Positions 1 through 5,797 of a DNA stretch of 7,288 nt are shown piece after piece. The stretch covers positions 1-7,288 of the forward strand of contig JAJZLO010000003.1 of NCBI GenBank assembly GCA_021803405.1, read 5' to 3'. Numbering within the stretch: position 1 is the stretch's first letter; every line of letters begins with the position of its first letter. Made by a program: the position numbers and the translations under genes. The notes beneath the pieces were generated by a model. It did not search any database. It saw only the letters and a program-made list of their open reading frames with translations, and was not told the DNA's origin. This DNA comes from Microcaldota archaeon (GTDB lineage Archaea; Micrarchaeota; Micrarchaeia; Micrarchaeales; CABMGC01).

Positions 1-1
1 T

Positions 2-123
2 GCCGGGGTCGCCTAGTGGTACAAACTTTGGTTGCAAACAATAAGAGTTGCACTAAATGGCGGCAGCCTGCTAAGCTGTTCGGCTAGTAATGGCCCCTGC
101 GAGTTCGATTCTCGCCCCCGGCG
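2..123 (+). tRNA. tRNA-Ser(GCU), interrupted by a D-loop intron
   Basis: Serine tRNA reading AGC/AGU codons. The acceptor stem pairs GCCGGGG (2-8) with CCCCGGC (116-122). The discriminator is G123, as usual for tRNA-Ser, and CCA is not encoded (the DNA reads CCTT). The D-stem is GCC (11-13) with GGC (59-61). The anticodon stem is 63-67/75-79 with loop CTGCTAA (68-74), giving anticodon GCT. A long variable arm, GGCT (82-85) with GGCC (92-95), marks a class II tRNA. The T-stem GCGAG/CTCGC encloses loop TTCGATT (104-110). The DNA span is 122 nt, too long for a mature tRNA. Removing the proposed intron at 21-56 leaves 86 nt with a normal D-loop (A14, G15, G18, G19, A21). The upstream promoter lies outside the window. 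The fold is clear; only the exact splice sites are inferred. Confidence 0.95.
21..56 (+). other. tRNA intron with bulge-helix-bulge motif, between tRNA positions 20 and 21
   Basis: This is a 36-nt archaeal-type tRNA intron at a non-canonical site. The BHB motif can be built directly. The outer helix is the D-stem GCC/GGC, followed by one U-U mismatch (14/58). The 4-bp central helix is AGTG (15-18) with CACT (51-54). The two 3-nt bulges are GTA (19-21) and AAA (55-57), on opposite strands. The inner helix is CAA (22-24) with TTG (48-50). Archaeal splicing endonuclease cuts after the second bulge nucleotide, which places the cuts after T20 and after A56. The joined exons restore A21 of the D-loop. 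A competing 5-bp hairpin (33-37 with 48-52) is possible. The site is not the usual 37/38 anticodon-loop position, so an endonuclease of relaxed specificity is implied (inference). Confidence 0.87.
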
Positions 124-125
124 CC

Positions 126-133
126 TTATTTTT
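126..133 (+). terminator. T-rich tract after tRNA-Ser
   Basis: TTATTTTT begins two bases after the discriminator and the CC that follows it. Archaeal RNA polymerase terminates on short T-runs, so this is the likely end of the tRNA-Ser transcript. No hairpin is needed or seen. The rest of the gap to the first protein gene (134-295) is A+T-rich and shows nothing else clear except the TATA-like box at 255-264. Confidence 0.4.
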
Positions 134-254
134 AAATAGATTTTTGGTAATAAAAATTAACTAAAATTAATTAAGAAATATTACAACATATACAATACTG
201 CTCCTGCTTTATCCATTCTTTATCCTATAGACAACTGTGCTATGTTCTGTAAAA

Positions 255-264
255 CTATATATAT
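255..264 (+). promoter_or_regulatory. TATA-like box of the 296-2433 gene group
   Basis: CTATATATAT is centred about 36 nt before ATG 296. With the usual archaeal spacing of about 26 nt to the start site, transcription would begin near 285, giving a leader of about 10 nt. The upstream in-frame GTG at 272 would then not be transcribed, which favours ATG 296 as the start. No clear BRE element was recognised. Confidence 0.4.
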
Positions 265-295
265 CTAAAAAGTGATAATTTATTATGGTAATAAA

Positions 296-1123
296 ATGGC
301 AATTAAGATGATGGTTAATACTTGTTCATCCTCGGCTATGGACATTGCCGCAAAGCAAAAAAACACAGATTTAAGCATTTCTCTTTTAGAAGCTGCAAGA
401 AGGGGGGTGGATTCAGGTAGGGAAATGGAAACGCATATGGCCAAAGTATTAATGTGGAAAGAGTTTGGCTTTACGCAGTCTTTAGCAGAGCATCTATCAA
501 AAAAAGTAGTTGAGGTACTGAATGGAACCTTCAAAATAAATATAGATGAAGCCGGGAGGCTTCCTACCTTGATCATAAAAGCTGCAATAGTGAGCAAAAA
601 TGTAAATACAAAAACAAAAAAGGCATTATTTGATATTTTGCATCCAACCTCACAATCTAAGAAACTTAAATCATTTATTGAAGATGTTGCTCAAAAACAA
701 GAAAGCCCTGTAAAAACAAATCAAGTGCAAATAGAAAATAAACTTAAAATACCTTCACATACTGTAGCGTTGGAGTTATTTCAAAATGCAAAGTTAGTAA
801 CTATGTACGATGATTTTAAGATAGTGATACCTCCTAAGCTTGCAGAAGAAATAGATCAAAAGCTCAATATGGAAAATGGCAAGATGGCTAGTTCAAACAA
901 CAGTTTACATACACTGCTCAGCAGACTTTATCTGTTAAAGGTAAATCCATTTAGAAGATCAGGCTTTGTAAGGGGATCATTGAAAGGAGAACAGCCATAT
1001 ATGGACGAAAATGGAAAGAAATATCCAATATATCATCTAGGATTGGATAGATCAGATCTAAGGGTAAAGTATATTGTTGACGGTAAAAATATAATCCTAT
1101 TAGAAATATATTATCATAAGTAA
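296..1123 (+). CDS. Uncharacterised protein with a C-terminal RelE/ParE-like segment
   Basis: I do not recognise this 275-residue protein as a whole. It has no signal peptide or membrane segment, so it is probably cytoplasmic. Residues 15-135 are predominantly helical, and residues 95-115 (KAAIVSKNVNTKTKKALFDI) resemble the repeat motif of the two downstream proteins. A polar linker lies at about 135-155. Residues 174-275 follow the order of a RelE/ParE toxin fold: a short strand and helix (KIVIPPKLAEEID), a second helix ending in NPFRRSG, then LKG, and a run of strands ending in DLRVKYIVDGKNIILLEIYY. The terminal HR...Y catalytic pattern of active RelE toxins is not evident, so it may be non-toxic. 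ATG 296 is chosen over GTG 272 because of the TATA box position. It is probably co-transcribed with the next gene, 38 nt downstream. The RelE link is inferred by eye. Confidence 0.8.
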   Translation: MAIKMMVNTCSSSAMDIAAKQKNTDLSISLLEAARRGVDSGREMETHMAKVLMWKEFGFTQSLAEHLSKKVVEVLNGTFKINIDEAGRLPTLIIKAAIVSKNVNTKTKKALFDILHPTSQSKKLKSFIEDVAQKQESPVKTNQVQIENKLKIPSHTVALELFQNAKLVTMYDDFKIVIPPKLAEEIDQKLNMENGKMASSNNSLHTLLSRLYLLKVNPFRRSGFVRGSLKGEQPYMDENGKKYPIYHLGLDRSDLRVKYIVDGKNIILLEIYYHK

Positions 1124-1150
1124 TATCAGATACTTTAGAGCTAAAAGAAA

Positions 1151-1155
1151 AAGGT
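1151..1155 (+). promoter_or_regulatory. Shine-Dalgarno-like AAGGT
   Basis: AAGGT lies 6 nt before ATG 1162 and can pair with the CACCT core of the archaeal 16S rRNA 3' end. Together with the lack of a TATA box in the 38-nt gap, it suggests internal translation from a polycistronic mRNA and supports ATG 1162 over the immediately following ATG 1165. Confidence 0.4.
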
Positions 1156-1161
1156 AAAAAA

Positions 1162-1686
1162 ATGATGAAGAAAAGTTTATCAAGAAGTGTTAGAAATATC
1201 AAAAGCTATCTTTCCATTAGAACTGAACTTGATGATAGCACTACGAACAAAATGAATGGCAACTTTTTTGATAATATAAGCAAGGCATACGATGTAAAAA
1301 ACAAAGAAGCACAGGAGCTTATCTATAGATGTCTTACAGTTAAAAACAATACACATGCCATTGAACTTGCTAAATTTTCATTAAAAATCACTAAGTACTC
1401 ATCTAAACTTCAACATGCACTTTTAGATAATCCACATCTTCCTGAAGAAGCAGTACTTGTGTTATTGAAAAGCAGAAGCACAGTAATAAAATCAATGGCA
1501 CTTCAGAGACTAACCTTCTCAAAGAAGGAATTAGTAGCGGCTACAAGAAGTGATAATCCAGTGATAAATGCCTCTGCGATATCAAATTCAGCAACGCCGC
1601 AAACAGTACGTACGAATAATTTATTGTCAAAAGACCCATTTAGTGTTTCGGTTACTTTAAGAAAAAAATTGAGAAGATCAAAATAA
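1162..1686 (+). CDS. Helical-repeat (LRV/HEAT-like) protein, possible N-terminal part of a split gene
   Basis: I cannot name this 174-residue basic protein. Residues 86-160 contain about three degenerate helical repeats of roughly 24 residues: ALLDNPHLPEEAVLVLLK (86-103), SMALQRLTFSKKELVAATR (111-129) and ASAISNSATPQTV (137-149). The pattern resembles variant leucine-rich (LRV) or HEAT repeats, with an Asn-Pro/Thr-Pro turn between helices. Such folds usually mediate protein binding. No membrane segment or cysteine cluster is present (the [4Fe-4S] N-terminus of classical LRV proteins is missing). The C-terminus is Lys/Arg-rich (LRKKLRRSK). It ends at TAA 1684-1686, and the same frame reopens with ATG 1696, only three codons later, encoding similar repeats. 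It may therefore be an independent gene or the front of a gene broken by a nonsense mutation. Confidence 0.72.
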   Translation: MMKKSLSRSVRNIKSYLSIRTELDDSTTNKMNGNFFDNISKAYDVKNKEAQELIYRCLTVKNNTHAIELAKFSLKITKYSSKLQHALLDNPHLPEEAVLVLLKSRSTVIKSMALQRLTFSKKELVAATRSDNPVINASAISNSATPQTVRTNNLLSKDPFSVSVTLRKKLRRSK

Positions 1687-1695
1687 TGTGTTAAT

Positions 1696-2433
1696 ATGCA
1701 ATCACTAAAAGATGTAATGATACATATAGCCCCTAAACCTGTGAAGATAAGTATGGCATTAAGAAGCGATATGAGTTTTAGAACTCATGAACTTTTATCT
1801 CTATCAAGAGATGTTTTGGTCATATCTGCGTTATCCCTTTCTACTCCTTATAGAGAAATACAAAATTTTATATTTGAGAACAACAAATCTTCATTCGGTG
1901 TACATGAAAAGGCATCTCCAATTATGGTAAGCCTTTCAAATAATCCTAATCTTTCTGAAGATGTAAGAGTAAAATTACTTAAGATACCGGAAAAAATAGA
2001 TGAGTCTCAATTGTATTTTTTTGTAAAAATTGAGTTTGAACTAATGAATTACATACTAAATCAAAATTTACAATCACATCCCTCTTATTCTGGAGGCTTG
2101 GGTTTTACCTCCATAATTGCATCTTCAAAAAATATTAGTCCATCATTGCATCAAGCTATAATAAAAATGGCAATGGAGTTCTCAAAGAGGAAAAATACCC
2201 ACATATATAAATATAGCAACAATGGCTCAAATAATGAACTTGGTAAATCACCTTCTAAAAAAAATACAACGTACTCCTATTCGGCAAGAAATTTGCTTCG
2301 CTTGATTGAAGCTTTAAATTCAAATCCCGAGTTAAATCCATACTCTAAAGAAAGACTTGCTATACTGACAGAGCATGTACTTTCATTATTAGAAAATACC
2401 AAACATAACTCTTTTTTTCCAGGAAAGCTCTAA
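1696..2433 (+). CDS. Helical-repeat (LRV/HEAT-like) protein, same frame as the preceding gene
   Basis: This 245-residue protein is unrecognised. It starts nine bases after the upstream stop codon, in the same frame and without a visible ribosome binding site. Residues 16-54 repeat the pattern of residues 108-149 of the preceding protein: SMAL, five residues, F, then EL, then V-I-x-A and a late TP. A second motif, SLSNNPNLSEDVRVKLLK (79-96), matches ALLDNPHLPEEAVLVLLK upstream at 8 of 18 positions. Further candidate units are IIASSKNISPSLHQAI (140-155) and ALNSNPELNPYSKERLAIL (206-224). A Ser/Asn/Lys-rich, probably disordered stretch covers about 163-197. There is no signal peptide or membrane helix. 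It is either the continuation of a split repeat protein or a tandem paralogue. The real start could differ if the stop is read through or is a sequencing error. Confidence 0.72.
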   Translation: MQSLKDVMIHIAPKPVKISMALRSDMSFRTHELLSLSRDVLVISALSLSTPYREIQNFIFENNKSSFGVHEKASPIMVSLSNNPNLSEDVRVKLLKIPEKIDESQLYFFVKIEFELMNYILNQNLQSHPSYSGGLGFTSIIASSKNISPSLHQAIIKMAMEFSKRKNTHIYKYSNNGSNNELGKSPSKKNTTYSYSARNLLRLIEALNSNPELNPYSKERLAILTEHVLSLLENTKHNSFFPGKL

Positions 2434-2443
2434 TAATATAAAT
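2434..2443 (+). promoter_or_regulatory. TATA-like box of the phosphorylase gene
   Basis: TAATATAAAT directly follows the upstream stop codon and is centred about 25-26 nt before ATG 2464. That is the exact spacing expected if transcription starts at or next to the A of the start codon, so the mRNA is probably leaderless. No Shine-Dalgarno sequence is present in the 30-nt gap, in agreement. The gene is thus likely transcribed separately from the group before it. Confidence 0.5.
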
Positions 2444-2463
2444 GTTGATATAATATTGATAAA

Positions 2464-3264
2464 ATGGCAAATATAATAGGAATAATAGGAGGTTCCGGTT
2501 TTTACTCATTGCTTGATTCACCAGAGTCTGTAAGTATAGAAACCAAGTATGGTAATCCTAGCGATAAGATTTCATTAGGCAAAATTAGTGGTGTCGATGT
2601 TGCTTTTCTTCCAAGGCATGGGACTAAGCACAACATACCCCCGCATAAAGTTCCTTATCGTGCTAATATACTTGCTTTTGAAGAATTGGGAGTCAACAGA
2701 ATAATAGCTACCAATGCAGTAGGTTCTTTAAAGTCTAATTACATTCCTGGAGATTTTGTTCTTTTTGATCAATTTGTAAATATGACAAATGGTAGGCACG
2801 ATACCTTTTTTGATGAAGATAAAGTTGCTCATGTAAGCATGGCAGAGCCGTACTGCTCAGATCTTAGAACTATTGCGGCAGTAGAGTTATCAAAAATGAA
2901 TATAAGATATCATGAAAATGGTTCTGTAATAGTTATAAATGGACCTAGATTTTCATCAAAAGCAGAGTCAAGATTTTTTAGCTCACAAGGTTTTGACGTT
3001 ATAAATATGACCCAATATCCTGAAGCGGCGCTTGCAAGAGAAAAAGGGATGTGTTATCTAGGCATTGGAATTGTGACCGATTATGATGCAGGGCTTGAGG
3101 GAAATCCACAGATAAAAGCAGTAACTGCTGAAGAGGTCAATAGGGTTTTCGGAAAAAGCATAGCAGAGGCAAAAAGTCTTATAAATAACATTGTTCCTAC
3201 CTCATCAAAGGCTGTAAACTGCAATTGCAAAAACTCTCTCATCGGTGCAGTAGTTACAAAGTAA
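2464..3264 (+). CDS. 5'-methylthioadenosine / purine nucleoside phosphorylase family enzyme
   Basis: The enzyme phosphorolyses a purine nucleoside, most likely 5'-methylthioadenosine or methylthioinosine, to the base and a ribose-1-phosphate, recycling the by-product of polyamine synthesis. The 266 residues are full length for the family. Visible motifs, in order, are the N-terminal IIGGSGFY (7-14) and RHG (51-53) of the phosphate site, then NIPPHKVPYRANI (57-69), ATNAVGSL (82-89), GPRFS..AES (160-169), MTQYPEAALARE (182-193) and TDYDAGL (205-211). The two aspartates of TDYD are typical of MTA phosphorylases and favour a 6-aminopurine base, but archaeal PNP and methylthioinosine phosphorylases share much of this motif, so specificity is open. 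A CNC motif at 253-255 matches the C-terminal CXC of thermophilic archaeal homologues. The enzyme is cytoplasmic, usually trimeric or hexameric, and probably translated from a leaderless mRNA. Confidence 0.95.
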   Translation: MANIIGIIGGSGFYSLLDSPESVSIETKYGNPSDKISLGKISGVDVAFLPRHGTKHNIPPHKVPYRANILAFEELGVNRIIATNAVGSLKSNYIPGDFVLFDQFVNMTNGRHDTFFDEDKVAHVSMAEPYCSDLRTIAAVELSKMNIRYHENGSVIVINGPRFSSKAESRFFSSQGFDVINMTQYPEAALAREKGMCYLGIGIVTDYDAGLEGNPQIKAVTAEEVNRVFGKSIAEAKSLINNIVPTSSKAVNCNCKNSLIGAVVTK

Positions 3265-3310
3265 AATTACTAAGTAAAAAATCAATAATTAAAACCTCAT
3301 TATTTCAAAG

Positions 3311-3350
3311 CTAATATATATTTACTCATTAATACTTTATCTAGTTATAT
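3311..3350 (+). promoter_or_regulatory. Candidate promoter of the ABC operon, two TATA-like boxes
   Basis: The 108-nt gap 3265-3372 separates the phosphorylase from the ABC operon. It holds CTAATATATATTTA (3311-3324) and a weaker GTTATAT (3344-3350). The second is centred 26 nt before ATG 3373, the spacing of a leaderless transcript. The first, a better AT-box, would give a leader of about 30 nt. Neither can be preferred from sequence alone. There is no Shine-Dalgarno sequence before ATG 3373, which leans toward the leaderless option. Confidence 0.4.
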
Positions 3351-3372
3351 GTAATTCTATTTTAGTGTTTAA

Positions 3373-4086
3373 ATGCAGTCTAATAATGATGTAATCATAG
3401 CAGAGAATATAGGCAAGACATATATCTCAAAAAAAATTCAGTATACTGCGCTTAAAGATGTTTCTCTTACTGTGCAAAAAGGGGAGTTTCTTGCTATTTT
3501 AGGTGCATCTGGAAGTGGAAAAACAACCCTTATGAATATATTAGGTACACTTGACAGGCAAACTAAAGGAAAGTTAAGAATAGATGGCGTAGATACTGAA
3601 ACCTTAAATGATAATGAATTATGTCTTATACGAAACAAAAAAATAGGTTTTATATTTCAATCATACAATCTTGTAAATTATCTTTCTGCTTTAGATAATG
3701 TCCTTCTTCCTCTTATGATATCTAATATAGACACTCCTGAAAAAATAGAGGAAGCAAAGCAGCTTCTTTCAGAGCTTGGGCTGTCTGGAAAATTTCAAAA
3801 AAAGCCTCTGGAATTAAGTGGCGGAGAACAGCAAAGAGTTGCAATTGCAAGAGCTCTTATAAACTCGCCTTCTATAATACTTGCAGATGAGCCTACTGGA
3901 AATCTTGACTCTAAGACGGCAGATACTGTGTTAGATATACTTATGAGAATGGCAAAGAAAAGTGATATAACCATAGTCATGGTGACTCATGATCCTGAAA
4001 TAGCTAAATCCGCAGACAGAGAGATACACATGAAGGACGGAGTTGTATACAAAGAGCTTAGGAGCTATAATAAAAAAGTAAAATAA
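3373..4086 (+). CDS. ABC transporter ATP-binding protein, MacB/LolD family
   Basis: This is the cytoplasmic ATPase that powers the permease encoded at 5794-7104. Its 237 residues are the normal length for a single nucleotide-binding domain. It has Walker A GASGSGKT (44-51), the Q-loop glutamine at 96 in IFQSYNL, the signature LSGGEQQ (148-154), Walker B IILADEP with catalytic Glu173, the D-loop in GNLDS (177-180) and the switch His206 in THD. The segments NLVNYLSALDNVLLPL after the Q-loop and DEPTGNLDS are characteristic of the MacB/LolD/FtsE group (COG1136), which acts with FtsX-like permeases and not with classical solute channels. All catalytic residues are present, so it should be active. 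It is the first gene of a three-gene operon, with the next gene 22 nt downstream. The cargo cannot be told from this subunit. Confidence 0.95.
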   Translation: MQSNNDVIIAENIGKTYISKKIQYTALKDVSLTVQKGEFLAILGASGSGKTTLMNILGTLDRQTKGKLRIDGVDTETLNDNELCLIRNKKIGFIFQSYNLVNYLSALDNVLLPLMISNIDTPEKIEEAKQLLSELGLSGKFQKKPLELSGGEQQRVAIARALINSPSIILADEPTGNLDSKTADTVLDILMRMAKKSDITIVMVTHDPEIAKSADREIHMKDGVVYKELRSYNKKVK

Positions 4087-4098
4087 ATTGTCTTTAAT

Positions 4099-4104
4099 AG
4101 GTTG
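4099..4104 (+). promoter_or_regulatory. Shine-Dalgarno-like AGGTTG
   Basis: AGGT ends 6 nt before ATG 4109, the same spacing as AAGGT before ATG 1162. It supports ATG 4109 over the in-frame ATG 4124, and fits internal translation from an operon mRNA. Confidence 0.35.
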
Positions 4105-4108
4105 TTGA

Positions 4109-5797
4109 ATGGGTATAAAAAATATGAGATATGGTTTTGTTTTGTTTGCTGTTAGTTTTATGTTCATGTTCTTGGGTACAAGCTCAGCTTCACAAGCACA
4201 ATGCAATTTAATACCTGCTTCTAATTACTTTAAAATTATAGGAGTAACATGGGGCAATGCTACACATATGATCTCTGCGGGGCCTGGAATAAACGACGCA
4301 CCCCTTATTGTTACTCTTGAAAATTACGGAGGCTCATGCAACTTTATTGATCTCAAAGGATATCTAGAGCTTTATGGTGGCGTATCAGATTTTAATGGCT
4401 CATCCTATGCAACCTACTACTTAAACAATCTTGCCCCATACTCTATTTTTAATATGGTTTTTAACCTTAATGTAGCTAAAAACGTCTCAGCAGGTAACAA
4501 TACAGTTTTATCATATCCATTCTATATCTCTTGGAACTATACTAACGATACAATACGTTCAACACAGGAGTACAATTTAAGTATACCTTTATACGGAAGT
4601 CCTGATCTTTCATTTTCGGTAAAAAATCAGCCTCTTATAGCAGGAGAATTAAATAATGTAACATTGCAAGTAAAGAATATCGGCTCTGGAAAGGCGTCTG
4701 ATTTATCTCCTGAGATATCTATATCTGGAGCTAGCATCTTAACACAACCTTCTAAGATAAGTGTTATAGAGCCTAACGCCTCAAAAAACGTTTCTTTTTA
4801 TGCGTATCTTCCTTCAAGTTCTGCAGGACAGCCTGTACTTTTAAATCTTGATTATAATTACATAACGCCTTATGGCTATAATACCTCTATTGCTACTACT
4901 GTAGATACATATGCTATACCGAATTATAACAATGGCGTGTCTATCTCAATATTAAATGGTAGTATAGAATCAGGAAACATTCAAAATACAAGCATAGTTG
5001 CATATGATACATCATCATATCCTATAGAAAATCTTACCATAACTCTTACTCCATCAAGTCCTATAACGTTGCTAAACTCAGATGGAATAATAAATTTCCC
5101 TACTATAAGACCTAACTCTAAGGTAGAGATGCCAATATCATTATATCTAACACCCTCATCTAGCACTGTAGGCAGCATCTCTGCTACAGTTTCATATATA
5201 TTAAATGGACAACCTGAGAGTACAACTCTTCTATTGAATGTTCTTACACCTAGCAACATAGAGTTGACAAATATAAATACCGTACTTCTTCCTTCCTCTC
5301 CAACTATAGGGTCATCCTTCACATTGACCTCAACGTTAAACAACATAGGCTCAGAAACGGCCTCTGCCGTATCTATAACGCCTGAACCTGTAGAAGGAAT
5401 AAGCATAGAGGGTGAAAACACAACATCATTAGGGAGCATACCTGTAGATACCCCTACGGCATTTACATTAAGCTTTTTAGTTTCCCAATCGTTTAAGCCA
5501 GGAATATATAACATACCAATAAAGGTCTCATATCTAAACAATCTTAACCAACAAATCAATCAAACAATTTTATTTCCGGTAAACATATCAAAAAGCAGCG
5601 CTACGTTTATAACAAGTTCCGGTGCATATGTTGCAACATCAGGAGCAGCTGGGAATGCAACTGGATACCATAACTTCAAAGGCGGTGGAGGAGTACCAAT
5701 ACTTTTAATTATAATAATTCTTATAATTATAGTAATACTTGCATACTACTTTTATAAGAGGAGGAAAACTAGCAAGAAAACAAAGGCGCATCAATGA
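4109..5797 (+). CDS. Membrane-anchored extracellular Ig-like repeat (COG1361/CARDB-type) protein
   Basis: This is a 562-residue surface protein, probably the extracellular partner of the ABC permease it is coupled to. A signal peptide covers 1-30 (hydrophobic 8-22, possible cut after SQA). The exterior part reads as about four beta-sandwich domains: 32-163, 164-268, 274-379 and 382-493. Domains 2 and 4 carry the CARDB/NEW3-like signature [18 protein letters not shown] and [19 protein letters not shown], i.e. strand, N-x-G-x-x-x-A, strand. The spacer 494-528 is Gly/Ser-rich, followed by a very hydrophobic helix (529-549) and a basic cytoplasmic tail ([13 protein letters not shown]), giving an N-out, C-in topology. 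There are about 18 N-x-S/T sequons, consistent with archaeal N-glycosylation. The only cysteines, C32 and C77, could form a disulfide. Its stop overlaps the permease start (ATGA), implying translational coupling. The ligand or cargo is unknown. Confidence 0.88.
   Translation: MGIKNMRYGFVLFAVSFMFMFLGTSSASQAQCNLIPASNYFKIIGVTWGNATHMISAGPGINDAPLIVTLENYGGSCNFIDLKGYLELYGGVSDFNGSSYATYYLNNLAPYSIFNMVFNLNVAKNVSAGNNTVLSYPFYISWNYTNDTIRSTQEYNLSIPLYGSPDLSFSVKNQPLIAGELNNVTLQVKNIGSGKASDLSPEISISGASILTQPSKISVIEPNASKNVSFYAYLPSSSAGQPVLLNLDYNYITPYGYNTSIATTVDTYAIPNYNNGVSISILNGSIESGNIQNTSIVAYDTSSYPIENLTITLTPSSPITLLNSDGIINFPTIRPNSKVEMPISLYLTPSSSTVGSISATVSYILNGQPESTTLLLNVLTPSNIELTNINTVLLPSSPTIGSSFTLTSTLNNIGSETASAVSITPEPVEGISIEGENTTSLGSIPVDTPTAFTLSFLVSQSFKPGIYNIPIKVSYLNNLNQQINQTILFPVNISKSSATFITSSGAYVATSGAAGNATGYHNFKGGGGVPILLIIIILIIIVILAYYFYKRRKTSKKTKAHQ

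Noticed and set aside
33..52. Five-base inverted repeat TGCAA/TTGCA inside the tRNA intron, as an alternative intron hairpin
   Set aside because: It competes with the inner and central BHB helices, whereas the BHB fold has all the expected bulge sizes and restores a perfect D-loop. Kept only as an alternative conformation.
98..125. tRNA-Ser 3' end as an attachment site for an integrated element
   Set aside because: No second copy of the tRNA 3' end was seen in the window and there is no integrase gene. The region is too short to exclude one further away.
153..182. Direct repeat AAATTAA around 156-173
   Set aside because: It is short, A+T-only sequence in an A+T-rich spacer and is expected by chance.
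272..295. GTG 272 as start of the first protein gene
   Set aside because: It lies about 12 nt after the TATA-like box and would precede the expected transcription start. ATG 296 fits better.
1684..1686. Stop-codon recoding by selenocysteine or pyrrolysine
   Set aside because: The codon is TAA, which is used for neither, and no SECIS-like structure was noticed.
4193..4204. Lipoprotein signal (cysteine 32 after the signal peptide) in the surface protein
   Set aside because: The residues before Cys32 (SQAQ) do not fit a lipobox, and the protein already has a C-terminal membrane anchor.
4981..5559. Long open frame on the minus strand within the surface-protein gene
   Set aside because: It is antisense to a well-supported gene. 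Its translation shows no domain and its length comes from the codon bias of the sense gene.
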